DNA of 64,000 nucleotides from Methanosalsum zhilinae DSM 4017 (GCF_000217995.1 NC_015676.1:1156103-1220102); one strand, 5' to 3'; numbered from the stretch's first letter, positions 7,691-16,926 are shown. The notes: generated by a model from the sequence alone, not told the origin. Made by a program: numbers and translations.

Positions 7691-8868
7691 GAAAACATCA
7701 TCCTTGCTTTTTCTATACTATCCATGAGAATATCGACATCATCCTTTGTGTTATACAATGCAAAACTTGCTCTCACGGTACCTTCAGTGCCAAGGAATTT
7801 CATCAATGGCTGTGCACAATGATGACCTGTTCTGACAGCAACTCCCATCTTATCCAGTATAAGGCCTAAGTCATAATGGTGGATATTTTCAATGTTGAAT
7901 GATATTGAACCACACATATCTTCGTTATTCCCGTAAACAGTAATGCCATCGGTATCAAGCAATCTTTCCTTTGCATAGGAATATACATCATGTTCGTGTT
8001 TCCTGATCTTATCAAGACCAATATCCTGCATATAATCAATTGCTGAATTAACACTTATGGCACCCGAAATATTAGGTGTTCCTGCCTCGTACCTTAAAGG
8101 AGGAGAAAGGTACGTTGACCCCTCAAAGGTCACTTTATCGACCATACCACCACCACCTCTTGCAGGCATAATATCACTGTACCTATTGTTGGTATAAAGA
8201 ACCCCAATACCTGATGATGCGTACATCTTATGTCCAGAAGCAGCCAGAAAATCACATCCAATTTTTTCAACGTCAATAGGTAAATGTTGTATCGATTGGG
8301 CTGCATCTACCAGGACAGGAATGTCGTGTTCTTTTGCAATTTCAGTTATTCTCTTAATATCGTTCACGGTTCCAAGTACATTGGAGACATGAGAGATGGC
8401 TATTAGCTTGGTTTTATCCGTGATCTCTATGGAGTCCAGTAACAAATTACAATCTTCATCCATAGGTATGGTTTTGATCTTAGCCTCTGCTAGCTGCCAT
8501 GGAACAATATTTGAATGGTGTTCCATTCCACTTATGAGTACCTCATTCCCCATCAAAGTTGATTTCAGTGAAAATGCGACCTGATTGATCGAATCGGTTG
8601 TACCTGCAGTAAATCTAATTTCACTTGGATCACTGCTGCCAATGAATGTACTTATCTTCTTCCTTGCCTCTTCATACCGATCACTTGATAGCTCACTAAG
8701 GTAGTGTACACCTCTGTGAATATTACTGTTATCATATTTGTAAAAGTCAGAAATGGCATCGATCACAGAACTGGGTTTTTGGCTTGTAGCTGCATTATCA
8801 AGGTATACTAATCTCTGACCATATATCTTATTTTTAAGTATAGGAAAATCATCTCTAAGATCAATCAT
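7687..8868 (-). CDS. sufS: Cysteine desulfurase, class II (SufS type)
   Basis: The 393-residue PLP enzyme converts L-cysteine to L-alanine and a protein persulfide. Lys214 in ASGHKMYASSG binds PLP, and Cys351 in RTGHHCAQP is the catalytic cysteine in the class II setting that needs SufE for turnover. YLDNAATSQKP at the N-terminus, and GTPNISG further on, are family marks. The start overlaps the upstream methyltransferase stop by 4 nt and has GGTGA just before it. Position between the EgtD-like methyltransferase and sufE suggests a dedicated sulfur source for that pathway. Confidence 0.95.
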   Translation of the reverse strand: MIDLRDDFPILKNKIYGQRLVYLDNAATSQKPSSVIDAISDFYKYDNSNIHRGVHYLSELSSDRYEEARKKISTFIGSSDPSEIRFTAGTTDSINQVAFSLKSTLMGNEVLISGMEHHSNIVPWQLAEAKIKTIPMDEDCNLLLDSIEITDKTKLIAISHVSNVLGTVNDIKRITEIAKEHDIPVLVDAAQSIQHLPIDVEKIGCDFLAASGHKMYASSGIGVLYTNNRYSDIMPARGGGGMVDKVTFEGSTYLSPPLRYEAGTPNISGAISVNSAIDYMQDIGLDKIRKHEHDVYSYAKERLLDTDGITVYGNNEDMCGSISFNIENIHHYDLGLILDKMGVAVRTGHHCAQPLMKFLGTEGTVRASFALYNTKDDVDILMDSIEKARMMFS

Positions 8869-9827
8869 TCTTTCACCATTTCAACAAGTGAGAACCATTT
8901 TTTATCATCAGAATAAATATCAGATACAAAAAGACCAGCAGTATCTGCCATATCATAGATGTGCTGTACAGTATACTTATGTGAATTTTCTGTATGAATG
9001 GTATCCCCTTTCTTGAAGATAATACGTTCCTTAAACAAATCACTTTTAACTACTAGATCCCTTTTTGCTTTCAAGTGCATCTCGATTCGTGAAAATTCTT
9101 TGTTGAAAAAAGCAACATGTTCAAAATCATCTGGATCAAAGTCAGTTCCTATATGATTGTTTGCGACCTTTAAAATATTCTTATTAAACTCCGCAGTAAT
9201 ACCCAGACTATCATTATATGCTCTCTCAAGTACATTGATATCTTTCACCATATCAACTCCGAGAAGAAGCCTATCATTTTCATTCATGACTTGTCCAAGC
9301 CGTTTCATGAATTCAGTAGTCTTAGCACGAGTAAGATTACCTATTGTACTCCCGAAAAAACAGAAGAACCTGTTCCTATCTCCAGGTATTAAATCCATAC
9401 TTTCAAGGAAATCGGCATTAATTCCATGAATACCTATCTCAGGGAATCTGTTCTGTAGAATATGACCAGATTTTTCCATAGCATCCTTGGAAACATCTAT
9501 TGGATAATAAATGATGGTTTCACGAATGTCTTTTGGAACTGCATCAAGGAACACTGAAATCTTAGAACAGTCACCACTCCCGAGTTCTACAAGGTTACAG
9601 TTCTTCAGTTCAGAATTAACTTTTTTAGCAGTCGATCTTAAAAGTGGGATCTCAATGTCAGGTAAATAATATTCTTCAAGTTTTGTTATTTGTTCGAACA
9701 GTTCCGAACCTTTCTGGTCATAGAAGAACACAGATGGTAATGTCTTTGGCTCAGACCTTAAACAAGTTAAAAGTCTTTCTTGAACTGAACGTTCTCCAAT
9801 CTCAGGCATAAAATTCTGTATGATCAT
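8865..9827 (-). CDS. eanA: L-histidine N-alpha-methyltransferase (EgtD/EanA-like)
   Basis: The 320-residue SAM enzyme belongs to the EgtD family, which trimethylates histidine to hercynine (N-alpha-trimethylhistidine). Marks in order: FFYDQKGSELFEQIT with the substrate-site tyrosine region, LEEYYLPDIE, the SAM loop LVELGSGDCSK, PIDVSKDAM, FFGSTIGNL, LLGVDMVKD, and FDPDDFEHVAFFN near residues 230-243. All are EgtD hallmarks. In aerobes EgtD works with the oxygenase EgtB; no EgtB is here. The upstream partner is a triple-rhodanese protein like EanB of green sulfur bacteria, so this gene corresponds to EanA. It overlaps both neighbours by 4 nt. Confidence 0.88.
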   Translation of the reverse strand: MIIQNFMPEIGERSVQERLLTCLRSEPKTLPSVFFYDQKGSELFEQITKLEEYYLPDIEIPLLRSTAKKVNSELKNCNLVELGSGDCSKISVFLDAVPKDIRETIIYYPIDVSKDAMEKSGHILQNRFPEIGIHGINADFLESMDLIPGDRNRFFCFFGSTIGNLTRAKTTEFMKRLGQVMNENDRLLLGVDMVKDINVLERAYNDSLGITAEFNKNILKVANNHIGTDFDPDDFEHVAFFNKEFSRIEMHLKAKRDLVVKSDLFKERIIFKKGDTIHTENSHKYTVQHIYDMADTAGLFVSDIYSDDKKWFSLVEMVKE

Positions 9828-11086
9828 TTTTCTGGCACACCTGTTTCAAAAGGAAGATCATTATTACTCCACTCAAACCATCCACCGTCAAAGACCGCTG
9901 CATTGTCCCAGCCCATGAGCCAAGCGTTAAGGAATGCTTCACTTCCTCTCCATCCAGTACCACAATAGAAGGCATTGCGTTTTTCGGGAGTTATACCTAA
10001 TTCTTTCCATTTATCTTCAATTTCATGGTATTCTCGCATAGTGTGGTCCAGGTTCCTGTAGTTCTCCATGTGATAAGCATCAGTTCCGCAATCCCCGAAC
10101 ACAGATCCCGGGATACGACCTTTTTTCTCAATATAGTTATAACCACTTACTTCACCAATATATTCTCTCCAACTCCTGACACTTACCAGTTTTTTGCCAG
10201 GGTCTGAAAGTATCTCCTTTGCTTCCTCAAGATCAACAGCAATTTTAGGGTTTAAAGGAATATTGGCACCAAAAGATACTTTACTTATTTTAGCAGGTTC
10301 TGTTGTGACATTATAACCTGCATCAAGCCAGGACTGGAGTCCACCATTAAGGATCCTTACATCCTTGACTCCAGCATAAAGCATTATGAATGCACATCGC
10401 ATTGCACCAAGGTGACCCGCGCTACTGCCTGGAAATGGGTCATCGTTCTTTGGGTAGGAGAACCTTCCATATACAATAACTGTTGTTTCACTGGAAATAC
10501 CTGCATTTTCAAGTGCATCTTTTAGTTCTTCTGGTGAACGACGGTTCCATGTATCCTCGGATTCGAGTGAATTGGTATCAAGTGGGATCGAGCCTGGAAT
10601 ATGACCTTTTTCATAATCCACTGGATTTCTGTAATGGCAATGGCATATGACATACTTATCATTATCATATTCAGGTGCATTGTCGGTAGTTATCAATTGG
10701 TTCAGCCAATCAGGAGATACTAAGTGTCGGTACCTCTCAAGTCGGTCCATTGGCAGATTCCTTTCTACCCACTCGAAAAAAGAAGGGTATATGTTCAGGT
10801 CAGTATAACCAGCCTTTTCAAACATTCTGGCAACCTCTTCTGCTTTCTCTGAGTCATAACCGTAAATTACAAGTTTGTCTTGTGGGAGAATATCCTTGCT
10901 CCTAACGATCTCGATCCAGTCAATGTAGTTTACCCACTTGTAAGGTAGTGATTTTGCACTTCTTATATGCCCACCTCTGTTTTCCCCATTCTCCTTCCAT
11001 CCATTATAAGCATCTACAGATCTAATATCAATGACTTTGTATCTATGCAAGTTTTCTAATAATTCATCAGTTGAAATGGATTTCAT
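9824..11086 (-). CDS. eanB: EanB-like rhodanese sulfurtransferase (hercynine sulfurtransferase)
   Basis: The 420-residue protein has three rhodanese-type domains (about residues 1-115, 130-262, 285-415). Only the last has an intact active loop, YCGTGWRG, with Cys375 preceded by Tyr374. In EanB of Chlorobium limicola the persulfide on the equivalent Cys, also preceded by Tyr, delivers sulfur to the C-2 carbon of hercynine's imidazole without oxygen, giving ergothioneine. DAYHMENY in domain 3 offers another candidate active-site tyrosine. The next gene, 4 nt overlapped, is the histidine methyltransferase. Generic thiosulfate or mercaptopyruvate sulfurtransferases have two domains, which supports the EanB call. 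No Shine-Dalgarno is seen; a TATA box lies 24 nt upstream. Confidence 0.82.
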   Translation of the reverse strand: MKSISTDELLENLHRYKVIDIRSVDAYNGWKENGENRGGHIRSAKSLPYKWVNYIDWIEIVRSKDILPQDKLVIYGYDSEKAEEVARMFEKAGYTDLNIYPSFFEWVERNLPMDRLERYRHLVSPDWLNQLITTDNAPEYDNDKYVICHCHYRNPVDYEKGHIPGSIPLDTNSLESEDTWNRRSPEELKDALENAGISSETTVIVYGRFSYPKNDDPFPGSSAGHLGAMRCAFIMLYAGVKDVRILNGGLQSWLDAGYNVTTEPAKISKVSFGANIPLNPKIAVDLEEAKEILSDPGKKLVSVRSWREYIGEVSGYNYIEKKGRIPGSVFGDCGTDAYHMENYRNLDHTMREYHEIEDKWKELGITPEKRNAFYCGTGWRGSEAFLNAWLMGWDNAAVFDGGWFEWSNNDLPFETGVPEK

Positions 11087-11105
11087 GAACTTAAATTGGT
11101 TAAGA

Positions 11106-11115
11106 TAATATATGT
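11106..11115 (-). promoter_or_regulatory. TATA box of the ean-suf operon
   Basis: On the minus strand CATATATTAT is centred about 24 nt before the ATG at 11086, with no ribosome binding site between. This is the layout of a leaderless archaeal transcript and is the only promoter-like signal found for the four-gene chain. Confidence 0.45.
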
Positions 11116-11284
11116 AATTTAGGAAATATTGAGATTAGATTGATGTCTAAAAGCCCTAAAATTTAACTAACAATGATATAGATTCTATATTATGTTAATG
11201 AAAATATAGTAAAATCCCTACAATTATCATGTCATCAAATTTAATCGCGCTAAAGTAAGCATTGTCTTGTATTAAAATTGTGGC

Positions 11285-11999
11285 ATTGGTATCTAAACAT
11301 AGTTATACATGAATTGTCCAAGATGCAAGAGTGCTGATCACAAAAAGAACGGTAGAATAGGTGGACGTCAACATTACAAATGCAATGATTGCGGGTATAA
11401 CTATTCAGTGGAAATTAAATCGACTACTAATCCAATGTCTGTTAAACGGCAGGCTTTACAACTATACCTGGAAGGGTTAGGGTTTCGTTCAATAGGACGT
11501 TTTTTAGGAGTAAATCATGTTTCTGTTCAAAAATGGATAAAGAAATTTGGCCAGGATATAGAGAATATAAAAAGTGAAAATGAAATCTCTATCGTGGAAC
11601 TGGATGAGATGCACACTTATATCGGGAACAAAAAAATATTGCTGGATCTGGATTGCTTTTGATAGAGTTGGGAAAAAATTCATCGACTGCTCTTTTGGTA
11701 GCAGAGGAACAGAAACAGGACAAAAACTCGGAGAATATTTAAAAGAAAAGGAGATTGAAGAAGTAATGACTGATTACTGGAGGGCATATGCAGAGTTTGT
11801 TCCAGAAAATTTTCATACTCAATCCAAAACTGAAACATATACCGTCGAAGGATATAACAGCATATTAAGGCACTTTCTGGCAAGATTGCGAAGAAAAAAA
11901 AGTGTTATACTAAGAGTCTTGAAATGCTGAAGTACTCTGTTCTTATGTTAATGAAATATAGAAATAAGGAATTAACTATATTTAATTAACAATACCAAT
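11285..11999 (+). mobile_element. IS1-family-like insertion sequence, decayed
   Basis: The short element of about 715 bp is bounded by ATTGGTAT at 11285-11292 and its inverted copy ATACCAAT at 11992-11999. It holds one transposase region that is now split by two frame changes. I see no target duplication next to the ends, which fits an old insertion. Confidence 0.65.
11309..11989 (+). pseudogene. IS1-like transposase, frame broken twice
   Basis: The N-terminal part has a zinc ribbon (CPRC...CNDC), a helix-turn-helix (FRSIGRFLGVNHVSVQKWIKK) and the first catalytic aspartate in ELDEMHTYIGNKK. The reading frame then shifts by +1 at an A7 run near 11632 and continues as YCWIWIAFDRVGKK with a second aspartate in TDYWRAYAEF and the glutamate in TVEGYNSILRHFLARLRRK. 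It returns by -1 at an A8 run near 11894-11901 and ends KCYTKSLEMLKYSVL...NKELTIFN at 11989. Many archaeal relatives are single frame. The two shifts restore the original frame, so this is either two mutations in poly-A tracts or recoding; decay is more likely. Confidence 0.7.
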
Positions 12000-12223
12000 A
12001 AAAAATATTTATTGTACTGCTAGATTCTTTTTTTAGTTAACCGTGTTAAGCATACACTTAAATGTAGCAATCAATAAAGTAATTATTATTCACGGCCTTG
12101 ATATAATCAATTGTGATTATTAAATTGAAGTAATTGAAAAAAGTAATGTTATTGATAATATTGATGATGTATTCAGCGTTAACAACATTGATCTATGAGA
12201 TTCGAACAGGAGAAGGAAATAAA

Positions 12224-13090
12224 ATGACGGTAATAAATATAACTGGCTGTCAAATGTTTGAGGATGAAATTGTAGAAATTATATACAGCGATCCAAAAAT
12301 TGACGACGTGATCATCATTGAGAATAGTGACTGCAATGGTATAGCAAAAAAATTAAATGATGTTGGGATATCATACCAGATTATACCTTTTGAGAAAATG
12401 CCACTTATTCTAAAAGATACTGATCGTAACTATATAGTTACCATCAACATTCTCAGTATTTCTTTACACGGAGATCCAGCTTCCCTCAGAGATCATGTAT
12501 ATTCTAACGTCAAAGATATTTCACAATATTCTAACGGAATCCTTTTGTTTTATGGATTATGCGGAAACGTACTAAAACAGATCGAAAACGACCTAAATAG
12601 CTTATCATGTCCAGTCTCAATTTTGAAAGATAATGATGGAAAGACAGTAGATGATTGTATTGGTGCAGTTGTAGGAGGAAGAAAATCGTTTCTCAAAATG
12701 GTCTCAAGCTTTAATCGAAAAAATACACTTGTAATGACACCAATGTGGATCAACAACTGGAAAAAAATGTTTAAATATAGTGGATTTATAGAACATATCG
12801 ATGATATTGAAACAGCAAAATTTGTATTAGATACAATGGGCTACGAAAACGTGGTAAAAATTAACAACAGATCTCCGCATATAAAGAACTATAAGGATAA
12901 AGTTGAAGAGTTTGCGGATCTGTTCGGATTGAATGTTCTGGAAATTGAAGGAAATAGAAAAATAATTCATGATTCATACAAAAACTTTAGGGATACAGTT
13001 ATGACAAATAATTGTGTAACTTCAATAAATGCCTCCAATACCACCAGGGTATATCCCCAATCCAGAACTGAATTGCAGTATTCTCAATGA
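12224..13090 (+). CDS. DUF1638 family protein
   Basis: The 288-residue cytoplasmic protein has ITGCQMFEDEIVEI at the start, SLHGDPASLRDHVY, then LLFYGLCGNVL, DGKTVDDCIGAVVGGRKS and a TPMWINNWKKMF segment. These are the marks of DUF1638, common in methylotrophic methanogens and acetogens and often placed near corrinoid methyltransferase genes. Its conserved Cys/His residues suggest a metal or cofactor site, but the reaction is unknown. The ATG at 12224 has GGAGAAGG 9 nt or so upstream; an in-frame upstream extension would add a spurious hydrophobic stretch. No methyltransferase genes lie nearby; it sits between an IS relic and an MFS gene. Confidence 0.8.
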   Translation: MTVINITGCQMFEDEIVEIIYSDPKIDDVIIIENSDCNGIAKKLNDVGISYQIIPFEKMPLILKDTDRNYIVTINILSISLHGDPASLRDHVYSNVKDISQYSNGILLFYGLCGNVLKQIENDLNSLSCPVSILKDNDGKTVDDCIGAVVGGRKSFLKMVSSFNRKNTLVMTPMWINNWKKMFKYSGFIEHIDDIETAKFVLDTMGYENVVKINNRSPHIKNYKDKVEEFADLFGLNVLEIEGNRKIIHDSYKNFRDTVMTNNCVTSINASNTTRVYPQSRTELQYSQ

Positions 13091-13396
13091 TGTCTGATCC
13101 GGTTTTGCAATGAAATGAAGAAACAGTATTTCACCCAGTTATTAATATATACTATACCTGATATTTTTTAGAGTAAAAAAAGCACCTCTCATGGATGATA
13201 GCTTAAGGTTATTTTAAGAAATTGATAGGTAGATATAAATCGGAATAATTTAATTTTCTGTTCTGAATTCAGAGTGTAATTTCAGTATAGATACTGAGTC
13301 TGTATTCAACAAAAAATTTTTACAGTTTAAGCTTTATCAGTATAAGCTATAGCTGATTAAACTATTGTGAATCTATAAATTTGGGTTCTAACTATC
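13091..13396. other. 306-nt gap before the MFS gene, one imperfect palindrome
   Basis: No gene is visible. ATCAG-TATAAGCTATAG-CTGAT at 13336-13357 is an imperfect inverted repeat about 40 nt before the MFS start. It could be an operator. CTATAAATTT just after it may be the TATA box. Confidence 0.3.
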
Positions 13397-14569
13397 ATGA
13401 AATTGATTAATGATCCTTTGATTCCGATCTTTAGTATAATAGCTTTTTTTGGAATGGCTGGCGGTGCATTATTGGGACCTGCTCTTCCACTGATGGTAGA
13501 GCCGCTTGAGACCACCACAAAAACAGTGGGCTGGATTATGGGAATATACACATTGTCTACAGCTATCTCAATGTTAGTTTTTGGCATGGTTACTGATCAG
13601 ATCGGACGTAAAAGAATATTGGTGCCCTGTCTGCTCATAAATGGCATAGCTGGATTTGCCTGCTATTTTGCTCCAAATATTACAATTCTTCTGATACTTC
13701 GATTTATTCAGGGAATTGGAATAGCTGGTATGATACCAATTGCAATGACTATGATCGGAGAACTTTATGAAGGACTTGACCGGGTCCATGCAATGGGAAG
13801 GATCAGTATCACTACTTCTTTGGGTGCCATTTCTGCACCTCTGATCGGTGGTTCAATGGCTGTTGTATCATGGAACTACCCGTTTCTATTTTATGCCTTA
13901 ACAATTCCGCTTGCTATCTTTGTTATGTTCATTTTGCCAGAAACAAATCTTGCACCGATAAAAAAGAAACGAATGTTTAGCAAGATGTTTTCAATAATTA
14001 AGGATATTAAAATATTTTCTATAATGTTCCTGTGTTTTGTTACATTCTTTTTACTTTTTACTATAGTTATCTATATACCTTTCATTTTGATCAATATATA
14101 TGGTTTTACAGCTCAAAAAGCAGGTCTTGTAATTGGTATCCAGGGGATATCAATGGTCATGGCTGCTTCACAGGCAAAAATGCTATCAGCAAGATTTCAA
14201 TTTAGTACTCTTGTTTTTGTGGGGTTTTTATTCATGGGGCTCGCAATATTAGGCATGGGAGTATCCGATTCATTGAATTTAATCTACCTGCTTCTGTTAA
14301 TATTTGGTATTGGCTTTGGAATTACCCAACCGATGTTAAGTGCCTGGATCACTTATGCATCTCCAAAAAATATGATGGGAAGCACTGTTCTTATATTTAA
14401 TACAATGAAATATATAGGGCAAACTGCAGCTCCTGCAATCCTTGGTCCAATACTGATGAGAACCGACTTCAGCACTATTTTTATACTTTCAAGTGTATTG
14501 GGATTCTTTGTTGTAGTTTCTACACTTTATGCCAGAAAAAAATCGGATTTATTTGAAAGTCTAAACTAG
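13397..14569 (+). CDS. Major facilitator superfamily transporter
   Basis: The 390-residue protein has about 12 hydrophobic helices in two halves. The loop after helix 2 reads GMVTDQIGRKRILVP, the MFS motif A of drug:H+ antiporters, and GRISITTSLGAISAPLIGG resembles motif C of exporters. It is likely to export a small hydrophobic compound, but the substrate cannot be told. No Shine-Dalgarno is present. A TATA-like CTATAAATT about 20 nt upstream suggests a leaderless message. Its neighbour across the gap is convergent. Confidence 0.85.
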   Translation: MKLINDPLIPIFSIIAFFGMAGGALLGPALPLMVEPLETTTKTVGWIMGIYTLSTAISMLVFGMVTDQIGRKRILVPCLLINGIAGFACYFAPNITILLILRFIQGIGIAGMIPIAMTMIGELYEGLDRVHAMGRISITTSLGAISAPLIGGSMAVVSWNYPFLFYALTIPLAIFVMFILPETNLAPIKKKRMFSKMFSIIKDIKIFSIMFLCFVTFFLLFTIVIYIPFILINIYGFTAQKAGLVIGIQGISMVMAASQAKMLSARFQFSTLVFVGFLFMGLAILGMGVSDSLNLIYLLLLIFGIGFGITQPMLSAWITYASPKNMMGSTVLIFNTMKYIGQTAAPAILGPILMRTDFSTIFILSSVLGFFVVVSTLYARKKSDLFESLN

Positions 14570-14659
14570 ATTTTAAAAAATTTGAGTTTCTATAATTGAA
14601 GTCTATTCTGAATCTGATGCTGTAGCTATTTTTACAGTCAATCCTTTTTTAAAATTAGT

Positions 14660-15061
14660 TCAACTACTGTTTGTAGTCGGTACCAGAGATATACTGATAT
14701 TTCTTTTTCTTGGACCATCCAGTTCTACAAAAAAAATACTTTGCCATGTTCCAAGAGATAGATTGCTGCTTTTAAAAGGAACAATCGCAGAGTTTCCGAG
14801 AAGAACGGCTCTCATATGTGAATCTGCATTGTTATCGATAGTGTCATGTCTGTAACCTGCATTTGGAGGAATGAGCTTTTTTAACATATCCATAATATCT
14901 GAAACTAGACCAGATTCATTTTCATTGACAAATACAGCTGAAGTTGTGTGAGATGTATATATTATACATATTCCTTCATTAATGCTGCTTTGTTTTACGA
15001 TTTCAGAGATTTTACCTGTGATATCGATCACTTCAATACGTTTATTTGTAGATATTTGCAT
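14660..15061 (-). CDS. YjbQ/UPF0047 family protein
   Basis: The 133-residue protein covers the whole family. It has IIYTSHTTSAVFVNENES, then PNAGYRHDTIDNNADSHMRA with the conserved His/Asp residues, and GTWQSIFFVELDGPRKR at the end. Members form trimers with a metal-like site and have a weak thiamine-phosphate synthase activity in E. coli; the physiological role is open. GAGG lies 8 nt before the ATG. It reads toward the MFS gene and has its own short upstream region of about 245 nt. Confidence 0.9.
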   Translation of the reverse strand: MQISTNKRIEVIDITGKISEIVKQSSINEGICIIYTSHTTSAVFVNENESGLVSDIMDMLKKLIPPNAGYRHDTIDNNADSHMRAVLLGNSAIVPFKSSNLSLGTWQSIFFVELDGPRKRNISISLVPTTNSS

Positions 15062-15433
15062 AATTGAGCCTCTTTTTATTCCTCTGACGGATGATTATAA
15101 TCCATATCTCGCATTAATCCATTATCATATCTGTGTCTCAGTTTCGTCCAAATCATTATTGATTCACACCATGCCTTAAAAAGGTGATTTGCATTGCTAA
15201 TATAACTATTGACAGAACTATCCTCTGAATCAAAATTTCTTATCACATAATAAATAGTAGATACAATATTTCTATCTGAAGTTTAAAAATTATTGGAGTG
15301 GTTGAAAATGAATTTAAAAATTGGTAAAAGTTTCCTACCAAGGGCGAGCATAGTGCTTGTTTTCTTGACAGCATTCATGCTGATGGTAACAGGTTTTGCT
15401 TCTGCCCAGACATGGGATGAAAGTGATTTTTCC

Positions 15434-15439
15434 CAGCAA
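15434..15439 (+). repeat. Left target-site duplication CAGCAA
   Basis: CAGCAA directly precedes the left end of the IS1634-family element and is repeated at 17044-17049 directly after its right end. Confidence 0.85.
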
Positions 15440-15470
15440 CCCAACTTTGACAGTCAAAAGTAATAAAAGT

Positions 15471-15518
15471 GTTCTTAGCTTTGTTGTATTCGATCAAAAT
15501 GCAAACAAAACTAAGAAC
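15471..15518 (+). promoter_or_regulatory. Hairpin enclosing the transposase start codon
   Basis: GTTCTTAGCTTTGTT (15471-15485) pairs with AACAAAACTAAGAAC (15504-15518) with one mismatch. The 18-nt loop contains the ATG at 15499. In RNA reading in from the host gene this would hide the start codon. Confidence 0.55.
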
Positions 15519-16926
15519 ATATGATATTGTTCCCAATGAGAATATATGCTTTCCCATCGGAACTATTCTGACTGTAAATCAACTTTATGATATCCTTGAC
15601 TTTTCTACTGTTTTTGGCAAACACAAAAAGAACGGTATCGATATCAACAACCTGCTGAAAGCTCTTGTAAGCTACAAGCTTACAGATAATTTCAGCATAA
15701 GTAAAGCCCATGAATGGATTAATCGAGATGAAGTTCTTGATATCTTCAATCTTCCTGAATTCAGTGAAAGAACTCTCTACAGGGTTCTTGAAACCCTAGG
15801 AAATAATCGTGAAACGATTATTTCTGATATCCAGGACAGACTGTTTACGAGATATGACTTCGAACATACTAATATCAACATGGACTGGTCTAGTCTTGTG
15901 TTGTATGGCGATAAATCGCCACTAGGTAAGTATGGCTATAGTCGTGACCACAGGCCAGATAAAAAACAGATTACATTGGGAATAAGTGAACTTGCAGATC
16001 CTATTAATGTCCCTATAGGTATCACAGTTGAACAGGGTAACCTGTCGGACCAGACACATTTCAAGAGAACTTATCAGCAAGTTAATAGAAGATTGAAACA
16101 AGGATCACTTGTTGTTTTTGATAAAGGAGCTCATAGTGTAGATAATACTGCCATGATAAGGGCAGATGAGATGCATTATTTGACTGCAAGGAAACTCAAT
16201 AGAAGCGATGATAAGAAAATAGCAACGTTCTGGGAATCTTCTCCTGAACTGATAGATCCAGAAAATGGAATCTATGGTCTTAAGATCGTTAAAACAAGTA
16301 GTGTAAACTACTTCTATTTTTCAAAGAAACTTCAGAAAGAACAACTTGATTCAAAAGCAAGAAAAGTTATGAGACAAATAAAGGAAGCAAAGGTAATACA
16401 GGAATCTATTGACAAGAACAAAAAAATTCCTAAAAGATTCAGGATCAACAATGTCCTTGTTGATGTGACTTATTCTCTGCAGACAAAACTGATGGAGCTT
16501 GATGAACAGGAAGCTACAAAACTTCTTGAAGAACATCTTATTACAGGCAGAGAAGGATTTTTCTGCCTGAAATCAAGCGAGAATTTGACACTAATAGAAG
16601 CTCTTCAAACATACAGAAAAAAGGATAGTATCGAGAAAATTATTAATTCGCTGAAAAATGAGATAGAGATTAAACCACTACGAGTATGGACGGATGCTAG
16701 CATTTATGGTGCTGTGATCATTGGGTTCATTGCACAACTGTTCATATCGTTGATGCGATATGAGTTCAACGAACTCAAGCACAAGTCAACAAAATTCATC
16801 AAAAATAGCCTATTGAATTTGACAGTAACCGTTGATTGCACGAAAAGTCGAGCAAAAAGGTACATTTACGCAAACTTTGATACCATGAACACGCTGATTT
16901 TAAGGCAAAAATGGACAAAATCGTAG
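15499..16926 (+). CDS. IS1634-family transposase
   Basis: The 475-residue DDE transposase cuts and joins the element ends. A helical N-terminal DNA-binding region (KHKKNGIDINNLLKALVSYK) precedes a catalytic core with MDWSSLVLYG (first aspartate), SLVVFDKGAHS (second aspartate), and a late helical region (LRVWTDASIYGAVIIGFIAQL) like the IS4/IS1634 group. The gene is intact and spans nearly the whole element, so the copy may still be active. ATG at 15499 is chosen over GTG at 15469, because the family starts with a short basic stretch like MQTKLRTY. The ATG is inside a hairpin loop. Confidence 0.9.
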   Translation: MQTKLRTYDIVPNENICFPIGTILTVNQLYDILDFSTVFGKHKKNGIDINNLLKALVSYKLTDNFSISKAHEWINRDEVLDIFNLPEFSERTLYRVLETLGNNRETIISDIQDRLFTRYDFEHTNINMDWSSLVLYGDKSPLGKYGYSRDHRPDKKQITLGISELADPINVPIGITVEQGNLSDQTHFKRTYQQVNRRLKQGSLVVFDKGAHSVDNTAMIRADEMHYLTARKLNRSDDKKIATFWESSPELIDPENGIYGLKIVKTSSVNYFYFSKKLQKEQLDSKARKVMRQIKEAKVIQESIDKNKKIPKRFRINNVLVDVTYSLQTKLMELDEQEATKLLEEHLITGREGFFCLKSSENLTLIEALQTYRKKDSIEKIINSLKNEIEIKPLRVWTDASIYGAVIIGFIAQLFISLMRYEFNELKHKSTKFIKNSLLNLTVTVDCTKSRAKRYIYANFDTMNTLILRQKWTKS

